This document shows, piece by piece, positions 33,501 to 44,746 of a stretch of DNA of 64,000 bases. The stretch's first letter is position 1, and each line of letters begins with the position of its first letter. The stretch comes from Caenorhabditis remanei (lineage: Eukaryota > Nematoda > Chromadorea > Rhabditida > Rhabditidae), in NCBI RefSeq assembly GCF_010183535.1, contig NC_071331.1, positions 9,920,001-9,984,000 on the forward strand, given 5' to 3'. The notes beneath the pieces were generated by a model. It was not told the origin of the DNA and did no database searches. It worked only from the letters and a program-made list of their open reading frames with translations. The position numbers and the translations under genes are program-made.

Positions 33501-33656
33501 TGGCATTTACGAGATCAAAATGCTGTTTTTGAGGCTTGAGCAAAAATAAGATTTCACTAACGCAAGTTGAGCAACCAGATGTCTGATATCTCGGCTTCAA
33601 CTACTCATTGAAATAAGAATGAAAAATAACTATTGATAATTTTCATGACATTTCAG
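30554..33656 (+). other. Unit A intron region with deletions and an inverted fragment
   Basis: Homology to unit B jumps: 30554-30960 matches 47988-48370, about 31560-32580 matches 53100-54540, and about 33400-33656 matches 62780-63025. The intervening unit B DNA, including three exons, is missing. Around 32940-33200 is a short ACCGG-rich palindromic remnant. Confidence 0.6.
31190..31550 (-). repeat. Inverted copy of unit A segment about 20230-20720
   Basis: Read on the minus strand it matches the upstream region in order: ATCTATCAGTTCCAAAGGA, CATTAAATGAACATC, AAACTTTCT, TGACTCAAAAG counterparts, and the CTATCCTGGAAACTGACCAG motif. One internal segment is not shared. It marks a break used when the middle exons were lost. 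Confidence 0.7.
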
Positions 33657-33753
33657 GTTCTGCATCATCCACTACCAATCCGAAGCGACACGATTGAAAA
33701 TCGAAATCGCCAATGCCAAGTGGAATGGAGACCGTTTGAGGGCTTATAATGAT

Positions 33754-35404
33754 GTGAGTATTTTTCTAGTCTCGATTGGAATTAGTGATACTATTTTGGA
33801 TTCAAAAAAAAATCAAAGTGAAACTGAAATTTTTATGTTTCGAAAAAAAAAGTTTTCGAATCATTTGATACGAGGCAAGGACTACTTATTCCAGTTAAGA
33901 AAGAATAAAAAGATAGAAAACGAAAGGCGAAGCCATGAAGAAGTAGTATCGTCTAGATGAAACAGTATGTGAAAAATCGAAACTATGAGCCCAGAACACT
34001 CGAAATAAATTTTGTGTAATGTTCAAAAAGTTTAGATAGTTTAGAAAATGAAAAAATTGTCTTGTTTCGAGTGATCCATGAGAGATTTTCAACAAGAATT
34101 ATTGTTACTTTAATCACCATGAACTCTCTTATGTAAAATTGGTAAAACCGGTAATGAAGAATGTAAAAATCAAAGTTTTTGTTTAAATTACGGAATAATA
34201 TATCAAATCACAGATCAAATCACAAATAACCAACAAGAAGCATTGATCTTTTGTAGAACATGTTCTAGCTGTCATACATGTTAGAATTCATGGAATCTTA
34301 CATTCTTGTGACAATTTCCGTTTCTTTCAAATTTATTTTGATATACACTTCATCAGCATGGGTTACCGTCCCCAAAGTATACGGGATCCAGATCAGGATG
34401 TTTAGAAACAGCTGAAAAATTAATGTTTTTGGCAGAGCTGTTATTTTTCAACGGTTCTCAATTTTTTAGTTCGTAGGCATTCTTAGAAATAAAAAATCCA
34501 CTCCATTTCAAGATTTCCGACTTTCTCTCATCCCTTTCCATTCCGATCCATTTTTTTCATTGGTTATGTCGGTATTCATTATTTCTAACTTACACATCTG
34601 TAGATACATACATGTCATTGTCTACCATTTCTTTAATCAGAAAACATCGTCTAATTGAAACAGAAGCGTTTCACAATTTTCATCGAAAAAATCCAAAAAA
34701 AATTAATTGAATGGTCATTGAGTTGCATCCAATTCGAGACCAATCCTTGTTTGTTCGTGCACTGATACAGAACGGCGAGATGAGTCTAAATAGTCACAAA
34801 TGGCAAAAATTGTACCGTTACACGTCTTCTTCGGATTAAAAAAAATTAACTAATCTGGAAGTCGAAAGAGATAACGACTGTTTCAGAATACTTATAATTT
34901 ATTGATTAAATGTTTAAAAATACTATTTAAACGAAACTTGCTGCCTTACAATAAATACAACTATCTCGTGAGATACACTTTTCAGTTGCTCAACCAGTCA
35001 GTTTGAAAACAAGTTTACGGCTACGCTGTCAAAGTTTCATGGGACCGTGTTTGTACTTCAATGAGATTCACTTTATACCAAAATGCTAAACATGATGCGC
35101 TAAAACTCACTGTTACATTAAGATCTTGTTTCCTGAAAGTTTGGGTTAGTGGTAGTAAGTTCCAATTACATGCCATTTTTATATTCATCAAGAATCATTT
35201 AAAACTAAAAGTGACGGTTGCACAATACCCCCAAATCAACGTGATATTATCGTAAAGAAGATCGAAATGGCCTCAAAATGCGAATTCTCTCTTCGCTCAA
35301 ATATTTCTCCCATTTCTCTTGCACATTTCCTCATTCTACAACAATGACGCTATTGCTAATAGTGTTTTAACTCAGTAATTACATAGCTAAATATTTATTT
35401 TCAG
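33754..35404 (+). other. Junction between unit A and unit B
   Basis: 33754-34600 matches 63123-63990 (intron after the last visible exon). 34610-35395 has no partner that I could find in the window. Unit B homology to the right arm begins at about 35395. No gene seen. Confidence 0.55.
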
Positions 35405-35612
35405 AATCGATGAAGCACTGAATGACGATCGGTAGTGGAGTTGCCTCGGAATCGCAGTATCAACATAGGTCGAATCGGTGGTTCGAGTGAAGAAAACCGA
35501 GGATGTTCTCCCGTATCACTTGAGATCCTTTGGAGCTTTGAGCGGATTTAACTTGAATCCCCAGGCTCCGGATCTCGAAATGACGACCGGAGGGATCTTC
35601 ATAAATAATTGA
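35405..35612 (+). pseudogene. Unrecognised terminal-exon fragment, unit B copy
   Basis: TTTTCAG acceptor, early stops in the first part, then VKKTEDVLPYHLRSFGALSG and LNPQAPDLEMTTGG ending at TGA 35610-35612. AATAAA follows at 35687. Homologous to 8194-8478 and its mirror. Confidence 0.35.
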
Positions 35613-36622
35613 AATGTTTTTCACTGTTTATTCTATATCGAGCATGTGTGATTTTGAAAAAAAATGTAATTCACAGCTTGATTCTCAATAAAAATTATTT
35701 TAATCACTTCTTCTTTATCCGTTAAGACGTTCTCAAATGTTTCATTGACTGAGTGTAAAATTGGAAACTGGTGGTTTTCCGTTTTAATAATAATGGAAAT
35801 TGTTCAAAATTTAAAATTCAATGTTGTTTCGAATGCTGGGTATGTATTGATTTTTTTCTTCGAAACTAGTCGTAGTTAAAAAAATTAAATTCAGAATTTC
35901 TTCTAAATTTTGAATATTTGAATAGGCATTACGGTAGTCGGAAATTTTGATGAATTGGCGTGTGTCAGCTTGGAAAAAATCAAAGAAGCTGCCGTAGAAT
36001 AAATCACTAGAATAAACTTCAGTTGAATAAAGTTCATTGAAATTGCAATTTTTGGAAATTGTGTCATCTTGATTGTCTTCTTTACAAACAATCTGCCGTT
36101 ACAAATATTCTAAAAATATCTGCTTGAAACGGATCAGTTAGTTATCCATCTTTGATTTTTAGTACTAATAGAAATTCGAACCGAATGTGTCCAATAAAAG
36201 AAAAATACTGTTGCAGTATCTTAATTTCGCCGTTTCTTTTCAAGCGAAAGTTATTTCTACCGCTCCACGTTGAAATTCTGAACAAAAACTTTATTCGAAA
36301 ATGTTGTTAGAAATTTCTAACTGCGGGAAAGTTGAAGCAGTTGCTTGCTTATTCAAACCATGGTATCTTCGTACAGATTCATGTTTCAGTATGGGAATAA
36401 AAAGAATCGAATTTTTCTATTCCTGTTTAACTGCCTGGATAACTGCTTTTGAATACACACATAAGTAAACTTACTGTTCTAGACATTCTTTGCTCAGAAA
36501 ATGTTTGGTTCTTTCAAATTATACTGTTCCTTGTAGTTGTCTTATTTGTTTTTTTCAGTTGAACGACGCAATGCATTGTACAAAAAGTGATTCTTCAAAA
36601 GAAAAACGTTATGTTTCAACAA

Positions 36623-36955
36623 ATGATTATTTTACATTTTCTATTCCTTTTTCTTGCTGAATATATATCGCAGACTTCAAAAAACTGCAAAAAATGTGAG
36701 AAGCCGATTCAAATGTTTCAGCAAAAAGGTAAAAGCTACCCTTTTCCCAATTTTTTTTTTGAAATTTTCATAAATCTCCCGTTTGAAAACCATTTCAAAT
36801 CCATTTTCAAAGCTGGAGATTTGATTTTCAATGCCAACAAAACCAGGAAGCTTATTTTCATTTTTATTGAATGTTCATTAATCGAAATACATTCATGTCT
36901 CCGTCATTTTATTTATTTTATGCAACCGTTTTTTCTGTTTAACGAGAATACTTGA
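36623..36955 (+). CDS. Possible small secreted peptide ORF, doubtful
   Basis: From ATG 36623 the frame begins with a hydrophobic leader MIILHFLFLFLAEYIS and then SKNCKKCEKPIQMFQQKG. A GTAAAAG donor-like site follows at 36729. The rest of the frame is translated AT-rich sequence and probably intron. In unit A the same place is frameshifted and then interrupted by the large nest at 10697. Coding is weakly supported. Confidence 0.2.
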   Translation: MIILHFLFLFLAEYISQTSKNCKKCEKPIQMFQQKGKSYPFPNFFFEIFINLPFENHFKSIFKAGDLIFNANKTRKLIFIFIECSLIEIHSCLRHFIYFMQPFFLFNENT

Positions 36956-37714
36956 TAAGCCAGAAAGTTAAAAATATTGTGGTTGGATCACATTTTGATA
37001 ATGGTCGACAAAAGTGAGTGTGATGGAGCAATATCTGAAATAAAACAATATCTTCGACACTAACGAACCCACTAAAATGAGTCCGATATTTCTAACGTCT
37101 TTGAAATATGATTCATTATTTTTTTCTAAACAAAAATCAACTTTCTTCCTGGTTTTTATACATTACTTTCCAATTTAGAACATAAGAGCTGTGTTGTAAG
37201 CACTTCGAATTTTTCGGGAGGTGCTGAAACAAAAAATATGAAACCGCAAGTTTTCATTGAGATTGTATGTATGAAAATGGGCATTTCAAAGTACTTATTG
37301 AGCAGTAAGCCTCAAGAAATACGAATTTTCACAGTGGCAATAATCACTGCGTACCAACATTATGCTCGATCATAAATCCGATGCCCTAAGTTTCCAGAAC
37401 AAAATCAGACTATTGCGAGATTAGTGTCATAAGATAAACTAGTTGAACTTGACAGAATCTTAAAACAGAAAAAAATCACTCTCCAAACTCATGTCTTTTC
37501 CACCTCCAACTATCCCAATGCTAATAGTTGTATTTGAGAGAGAGCGGGTGAAAAGTGATTGAATCCAATCAAGAGGGGGGATAAGAGAGTCTCGGCCGAC
37601 TGGGTGCCTAATGGTTCTTGACATATTTGTTGTCGCTCTTTTATTCTCTTTTCTCTCTATCAACACATGGTTTCCACTCCAATATACACTGCCGATTTGG
37701 ACGAGATGCATTTA

Positions 37715-38335
37715 AAGGTGGACTAAACTCAACTCCGATATTTTCATAGAATAATGTATGAGTACCGGTGAGTTCATTTTCATATCGAAAAAATTTTAAA
37801 AATCGGTCTGGAACCCGCTGAGAGCGATCGCCGGTGAGTTTGGGCATTTCGGTGGCCTAGAAATTCGACTTCGGCCATGTTGAATTTTTCAAATTTTAAC
37901 GCTATTTTCGTTCATTTTTGTTGTTTTCTTTCAATAATTTCGAAAGTAAACGGCAAAAATTGATAGAATTATTACAAAAATGTTAGAAAAAACGAAGAAA
38001 ACTCGAAAAAAACAACATTTTCGAAAAAGTTCTAGAATGTTCCACGCCCACAGAAATGCCCAAACTGTTTTGCCGCTCATTCTCAGCGGGGAATGAACCA
38101 AATTGAAAAATTCTTGAAATATGAAGATGAACTCACGGAAATGAACAAATGAACATACGACTGAACTCGAATTGCTAAGCCATACCGCCAATTTTCACCG
38201 GCCACCGAAATGCCCAAACTCACCGGCGATCGCTCTCAGCGGGTTCCAGACCGATTTTAAAAATTTTTTCGATATGAAAATGAACTCACCGGTACTCATA
38301 CATTATTCTATGAAAATATCGGAGTTGAGTTTAGT
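37715..38335. mobile_element. Palindromic TTAA-type MITE, right tip missing
   Basis: Long inverted repeat: CTAAACTCAACTCCGATATT near 37724 pairs with its complement ending at 38333, and GAGTACCGGTGAGTTC near 37760 pairs at about 38285. The left tip reads TTAAAGGTGGAC, like TTAA-flanked palindromes of Caenorhabditis. The right tip lacks the matching last 10 or so bases and joins TTTCTTGCTCAC directly. Unit A has no element (about 20020-20060). Confidence 0.75.
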
Positions 38336-38658
38336 TTCTTGCTCACATGTGGGTTTTTGTTAATCGTTCTCTCTTCAAAAATAAATTGACGTTTTCAAAT
38401 ACTTCTTATATGAAATGTGAGGTTTTCCAATTAATTGCTTAGAAGTTACAAGTACTGTTGAATGTTTCAATTTTAACTGAAAAACAGTCACTGAAACACA
38501 CAAGGCTCATATGAAAACTCACGTACTATCCTGGAAACTGACCAGTTCTGATTTTGTGAGACTGTAAATCTTTTAAGTCAATATTTTCTACCAATTAAAC
38601 TTTCTGACAACCAGTTAGTGAAATCATGTAATCGAAACTGTAAATTTTGCATTATAAG

Positions 38659-39738
38659 TAGGGACCGCAATGAACGTGGGCGGAGTTTTTCATTTTCTTC
38701 TCTTGGGACGTCATGGGGAGATTATCAGAATGTTTGACGGTCTGCCCTGAGAGCCCAGTATGCTAAAACAGAATGAAAACTTTCGACACCTATGTAATCG
38801 AGTACGTAGAATTCGATGAACACACTTTCGTTTCACCCAAATTTTTAGTTTTCTCAGAAAACTGAAAAAACGTTTTGCCTCGAACAGAAAAATGTCACGT
38901 TGAGATCATTGTAGGTCAGACTCGCATCGTTTTTTCACTGTTTCTAGTAGTTCTTGACATACTCTAATAGGTTTTGAAAGAAAATTCAATTTTCGTATTG
39001 TAGAATTTTTTTGGGAGCCAGCTGAACTTCGAGGCATCACTTCAAAAAATTTACAGTGACTACCTATATATTTTTGGACATATTGTTTTCGGAAATCTCT
39101 TCAGGTACCTGGGGCCAAGATTTGGAAAGCCGTTGATTCGTAAAATGTGGTTTTTTCGGTGTCCGAAGACAACAGGCTCAAAAAGAAAAGTAGTTTTTCC
39201 GACAGTTCAGGTTAATGCAAGTCAGACTCGCATCGTTTCTCGACGGAATCAGAATGCACGCAAAATTTCGATCTAGACCCACTTAGAAATTAAAAAATCC
39301 GTATTGTAGAACTTTAGATAATTGATGATTTATCTCGAAATATGCTCAAAATCCTTCAAAAAATTCTCCTGAATTTAAAAAAATCACGTCAATAATATAT
39401 TCTCCTATTATCAACGTCACATTTGTGTTCATTTGGTTCAGTGGATAACACGGGGTGGTTTTATTCAAAGGGTTTCTGGTTCGGACTTTCCCGATTTTTG
39501 CCAAAATTTGACGGATTGAACGTGAAAACAGAAAATATTTTTTGCGTGGTCAGGAAAACGAAAGAATTCCCCAAGAGAATTCAGTAGAAACCATGGCTGA
39601 CCAAAAGGTCCTGTAACTTCGGAGAGTGTGAATATTTTCGGAAAAAATTTTGGGAATGTACTTCGATATACCTGAAGAACAGGCCAGGATGGAAATTTTA
39701 ATGGAAAATTGAGTTTGAAAAAAATGTTGCGGTCTCTA
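38659..39738. mobile_element. 1.08-kb element with TAGGGACCGC termini and 8-bp duplication
   Basis: Ends TAGGGACCGCAA and TTGCGGTCTCTA (one mismatch), perfect duplication ATTATAAG at 38651-38658 and 39739-39746. Unit A has a single ATTATAAA at the site (about 20372). No long reading frame. The interior has no strong palindrome, so it is probably a deletion derivative of a larger element. Confidence 0.88.
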
Positions 39739-40457
39739 ATTATAAGTTAAATCAATTTTTTTGTGTTTCAGTGTTCTTATTAATAAAATTCCATTTTAAT
39801 TTTTCACTGCGGGAATGTTTCTAATCATTGTGCGGTATGTTTCCCTTTAACTTATTAATTGAGGTTTCAGTACCAACATTAATGTCTAGCAAATCTATTT
39901 GATTTAATTGACATTGGTGGTCTGCAAACAACAAATTCCAAGAAAATTTATTTCGATAATATCTATCAGTTCTAAAAGAAGATTCCTTCTAAATGTGATC
40001 AAAAAATATAAAGCCCCTGTTACAGAATCTTAATTTCTGGGAGTTTTTATTTTCTAAGATTGGTGAGGTTTTTCTTTCATCTTGCTAACTTGAAATTTAC
40101 ATTTCTCTTTAGTTTGAAAACTTCTTTATATAGAACTTCTGGAGCAATGTTTAGCTGATTTTCATAAGACCAGGCTTAACGTTTTCAGAAAAACAACGTT
40201 TCAGTATAACCAAATTATGAAAATTATTTATTTAAAAAACAATATTGGGCATTTCTTCGTTTTTCAGCTTCTGTTTATTTTTTGACCTCGAATAAGTTGA
40301 CCGAGTATCACTTCTCTCTTTTTCTTAACGACACACAATGTACGGAAAAATTATTTTTTTTCAAATTTAAAACAAGTGAGATTGCTAATTAGAACCTAAT
40401 TACTGTACATTCGTAACTGTTCTAAAAAAATTTTTCAGTTCCAGCAATTCATTTTTT

Positions 40458-41199
40458 GGCTCTATTGGCAAAGAATGGTCCCAACCGCAAAGAACGGTCC
40501 CAAAAAATAAAAGAACGGTCCCAAAGAATTACATGGTCCCTACCGCAAAGAACGGTCCCAACCGCAAAGAATGGTCCCAAAATTTTGGGTGACACAAGTT
40601 TCCGAATTGAATGGTCCCTACCGCAAAGAATGGTCCCAACCGCAAAGAATGGTCCCAAAATTTTGGGTGACACGAATTTCAGAATTGAATGGTCCCAACC
40701 GCAAAGAATGGTCCCTACCGCAAAGAATGGTCCCTCAAAATTGATACGAAAAACTTTTCACCATTCTCTTAGGCTTAGGTTTCTTCGAAATTGGGAAAAA
40801 ATTGACAAATACGATTACCAACCGGTTTTGTCAATTTTTTCTCCAATTTCTAAGAAACCTAAGCCTAAGAGAATGGTGAAAAGTTTTTCGTATCAATTTT
40901 GAAGGACCATTCTTTGCGGTAGGGACCATTCAATTCTGAAATTCGTGTCACCCAAAAGTTTGGGACCATTCTTTGCGGTAGGGACCATTCTTTGCGGTTG
41001 GGACCATGTAATTCGGAAATTTGGGTCACCCAAAATTTTGGGACCATTCTTTGCGGTTGGGACCATTCTTTGCGATTGGGACCATGTAATTCGGAAATTT
41101 GGGTCACCAAAAATTTTGGGACCATTCTTTGCGGTTGGGACCATTCTTTGCGGTTGGGACCGTTCTTTGCGGTTGGGACCATTCTTTGCCAATAGAGCC
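40458..41199. mobile_element. Fold-back MITE with GGTCCCAACCGCAAAGAAT subrepeats (unit B)
   Basis: Same family as 24606-25172: TIR GGCTCTATTGGCAAAGAATG and perfect 8-bp duplication CATTTTTT at 40450-40457 and 41200-41207. It sits at a different place from the unit A copy; unit A is empty at this position (about 21192). The number of 19-mer subrepeats differs between the two copies. Confidence 0.93.
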
Positions 41200-42398
41200 C
41201 ATTTTTTACATGTTATTGTTGAACTTCCAATAGGCCGAAAACCTCATTTGCTTTTGTTTCGAAAGTTCTGTTTTAAAACTGCAATTTATTATCAATGTTT
41301 CATTATAGAATGAACATGAAACACTTTTTTTTACATTGCAGCGTTTTCGAACTTAGGTTCCTATTTCACTCAGTTCAAGTAGATCACTCATTTAAAATTG
41401 ATTTTTCAGAAGAAACATTTCCTGTTCCAACAAGTTTACATATTATCCAAAGGTTTTTATTGAATGCTTGAATCCATTTGTAAATGAAATTTCAATTACA
41501 GATTTACAATTTCTGTGTGAACCAATTTTTCAACCATTCTAGCGTAAGCTTCCCAACAGATCTAGTCTGATCACCACCTCAATCTCAATCCAATTCGTTT
41601 TCGATATTTCCTCAGTTGGTTATGCAAACATTAATAAGCGGCATCATCTCTCATAGACAGTCCGAGAGAGGGAAGTCCACTTGAGAAAGGTAGCAACTTG
41701 GAGATGGGGGGAAGAAGAAAAGAAATAAGGAAGCGTTTTCAATGATTATTTAGATTGATATTTTATTTATATTCCTGCATCCGGGAAGAGTTGCCGCTAG
41801 ACAGGTAATGAATAATTCCTGGGTTTATCAACTTTTTCAGTGTAGCTAACTCGGAAACGTTATACATGAAACAGTGAAATTTTTCTTCAGCTGCAGTTTC
41901 GAATATACAAGAAAAAGAGACCAGGTAAGATCTCTCATGGGGCTTAACCGAAGAATGGAGAATTGCGGTGGAGAGGGATCGTTGATTGAGACAATACTCA
42001 TGTAATTCTACAATTCTACTCTGCTATTGCTATTATATTCTATTCTACAATGCTATTCTATTTCATCACAATATTAAAAGATTGCGTTGCAGAATTTGAT
42101 CTTAAACTGTTTCACGTTCTTGTTTACAGTAATAAAAAAGATATCAACCAATGATTGAAGGTTCATCCAACTACAACTTATTTATCAGCTCCTAGGACCT
42201 TTATCACTTTTTCTGTGTCTTTCCTTGCTCCCGTCAGTCTTTTGATTTAAAGAATTTTATTCAGAGAGTTCAAGTAGTGATCTTATTTTTAAGCAAGTGA
42301 AGATGTCACGTTTTGATAATTTACGGATTACTTTTTATATACATACTAATTGATTTTTTACATTTTTTAACCTAGCTACTCAAAAAATTTTAATATGA

Positions 42399-42450
42399 AA
42401 TTAAAGGCGGTTTTACCACCTCGTAATTAAAGGCGGTTTTACCACCTCGT
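42399..42450 (+). repeat. Perfect 26-bp tandem duplication
   Basis: AATTAAAGGCGGTTTTACCA plus CCTCGT, twice in a row with no difference. Absent from the unit A counterpart. Confidence 0.9.
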
Positions 42451-42533
42451 ACTCTCGGTTATTTGAAATTTCTCGGTTATTGGAAATTTGATGAAAAAAA
42501 GAACCCTAATTGAATATTATTCCCCACCAAACT

Positions 42534-42611
42534 TAGGCTTTCCATCCGGACGGGCGTTTCTGCGGGGGGTGACCCGCCCGTGTCCATTTCGCAGCCCGGA
42601 TGGTAAGCCTA
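42534..42611. mobile_element. 78-bp MITE, TAGGCTTTCCATCC termini
   Basis: Ends TAGGCTTTCCATCCGGACGG and GGATGGTAAGCCTA, perfect 8-bp duplication ACCAAACT at 42526-42533 and 42612-42619. Unit A keeps one ACCAAACT at about 23269. Miniature relative of the 7.2-kb element at 11092-18295. Confidence 0.92.
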
Positions 42612-43048
42612 ACCAAACTCCAATTAACACAACACTCCCATACATGTGTTCTGTTGTTCTTCCCTCTTTGAAGTATCCGCCACCTCCTCAATTCATGTTT
42701 TTTCATTCTCCCCAAAAAGAGACACAATTGTCTACTCCTCCTCTCCATTGATCTTTCTTCCTCTTGAATGCTCGATCCCTTCCTTTGTATTTGCACAAAA
42801 TCGTCTCTCCTTTTTCTCTAAATCTCCTGAATATCCATTTTCTTCTCTTCAATATATCTCATTCTCTCTCCACTTCATTTCCGTCTATATCCAAAAAGAG
42901 AGAGACCCGTTCATATTTCCTCCGGAATAGTTTCATGCAAAAATTGATTGGGCGTGACGTTGACGCTTTTTTTTTCAATTAATATTTCTGTTTTGAAATG
43001 ATTGTAAAAATGTTTTCTTTAATATTTCAGCTACTGTTGGCGTCTCTA

Positions 43049-43280
43049 AATCAAAACAAACTTCGCAAAAAACCCACAGAGGCCCCGGGCCGGCTAAAAC
43101 TGCTGTCGGCCCGGCCCGGCCCGGCCCGGGGCCTCTGTGGGTGCGAAGTTTGTTTTGATTATGTCTGATGACAGGTCCAAATATCTATCATTTGAGCTAT
43201 TATTCAACCCGATACGATTTGTTTGAAGAAAGTTATTCAATAAAAACTGTCGGCCCGGATCGGCCCGGATTGCAAGTATG
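43049..43280. mobile_element. Composite GGGCC element, partial
   Basis: 43049-43160 is a palindrome (AATCAAAACAAACTTCGC at one end, its complement at the other) with a GGCCC-rich centre. It is followed by a tail ending CGGCCCGGATTGCAAGTATG, which resembles the right end of the GGGCC hAT-like MITEs. The matching left end is missing. Not in unit A (about 23690). Confidence 0.6.
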
Positions 43281-44746
43281 CTACATTTTATACCATTTAG
43301 GTTGCTTGTTCTGAGTAATCCTTGCTAAATTCACGTTTCTTTTCTTTTCGGTGAAACTGTAAATAGTTTTTTTGTTGTTGTAAATAACTGGTTCAACTTC
43401 AATTTTAATTCTTAGAACGAAACAAAAAGTCGCATTTGTTTTAATTCCACGACTTGTTCAAGCCAATTTTCCAAAATTTCACAACCCAAATGTAATCTAA
43501 TTTTGAATTTCATAGACAATTTTGGAATACTTATTGGCCGAATACGTTTTCGCAATTAGTATTTTCTGTTCCATCTAGCTTGTTTCTAATTGTCTAGAAA
43601 ACGTCCATCATTCCTGACAGAATTCCCATGAAATAAATTTAATATTAAACCAAACGAAGATAACAATTTTTAGTGTCTGAAAAAGACAGGGTTTATAAAA
43701 TATGTACCACAAGTGGAGAAACTAAGAAATCGACTTTTTTGGATTTTTTGGTTAAAAAAAACTGTTTCGAAACGGCATGAAATAATTACAGAGGTTTCGT
43801 GGATAATGTCAACGGGAGTTTTGTTAACCAATCTCTGAACAATATTTGAACTTCAATCAAAAATATCCAATCTGATTCTACACTCCTGTTCCTTATTACT
43901 TCTTCCTGCTCCTATACTAAGAAAGATTTCGTTAAAAATTATAAACCATATAAGGAGGTTTTTTTAATGAGTTTTACAAATTTGAAATTATGGGCCGACC
44001 GAAAAGACCGTGAAACCCTCTCCAGTTAAATAATTTCAACTAAAAACAAAAAAACTGTTTCCAAACTGTTATGTTTCTCGTCATGTTGGGGGACTTTTAT
44101 TGTTGTTTCTGAGAACTGCTTCACAGTTTCGTCTAATTGCCTTAATATTTTGCCCTGAAAAGCATTTGCTCCATTCACCGCTATATGAACTAAAATCTCC
44201 GTTATTTCTTTCAGTACTTCTTCATCTACCACCGAAACGCTGTCATCAACAACATCCCGAAGAAGACACCTCCTCCCCAACAATCGAATTGATATCAAAT
44301 AAAAGAAATGCAACATGATAACAAAAGGTGAACTAAACTTCTTGAGAGAAGAGATGGAAAAAGTCAAAAAATGAGAGAAAAAAGAGAAAGAAAATGAGGA
44401 ATACCTGTGAGAATTAGACGATTTCGGTGGCTATCTCTTGTTCTCATCTCATCAAAAAATGGAAACGGAATCGATCTTTTTCACGATTTTTTGTTTTAAA
44501 ACTGACAGAAATCTGTGAACATTTCTTCAGTGGTCATTTTCATACTTTTCGGTTGATTTTTAGTTTTTTTTCGGATCCTTTTTACTGTTTCACACAGATG
44601 ACATCAGCTACATTTTCAAATTTTTATTAGTTAATAGTATGCTTTTTGTATCCTTATCTAACCTACTATTTGAAAATCAAAATTAATTTTACATGTAATA
44701 CTGTGTCTCAATTTTGAATTCATAATTTACTTAATTAAATTTCTAG

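Larger units (their letters stand above)
25688..33753 (+). pseudogene. Unit A copy of the host gene, missing three middle exons
   Basis: Exons recognised by homology to unit B: 25688-25773, 26804-26910, 27151-27234, alternative first exon 30289-30366, 30499-30553, and 33657-33753. All keep AG/GT borders. Homologues of the unit B exons at 48731, 51130 and 62017 are absent. Joining 30553 to 33657 shifts the frame and reaches TGA within 15 codons. The last exon has five replacement changes relative to unit B, while the early exons are nearly silent-only. So decay looks recent for the 5' part, or a truncated product is still made. Confidence 0.75.
8190..34600 (+). repeat. Tandem duplication, unit A
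   Basis: Collinear with unit B (35395 onward) over most of its length once insertions are removed. Examples of matched anchors: 8194/35405, 10510/36555, 18640/36750, 21640/41450, 25688/44747, 27151/46419, 30289/47739, 33657/63026. Introns differ by frequent indels and perhaps 10-20% substitutions by eye. Confidence 0.88.
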
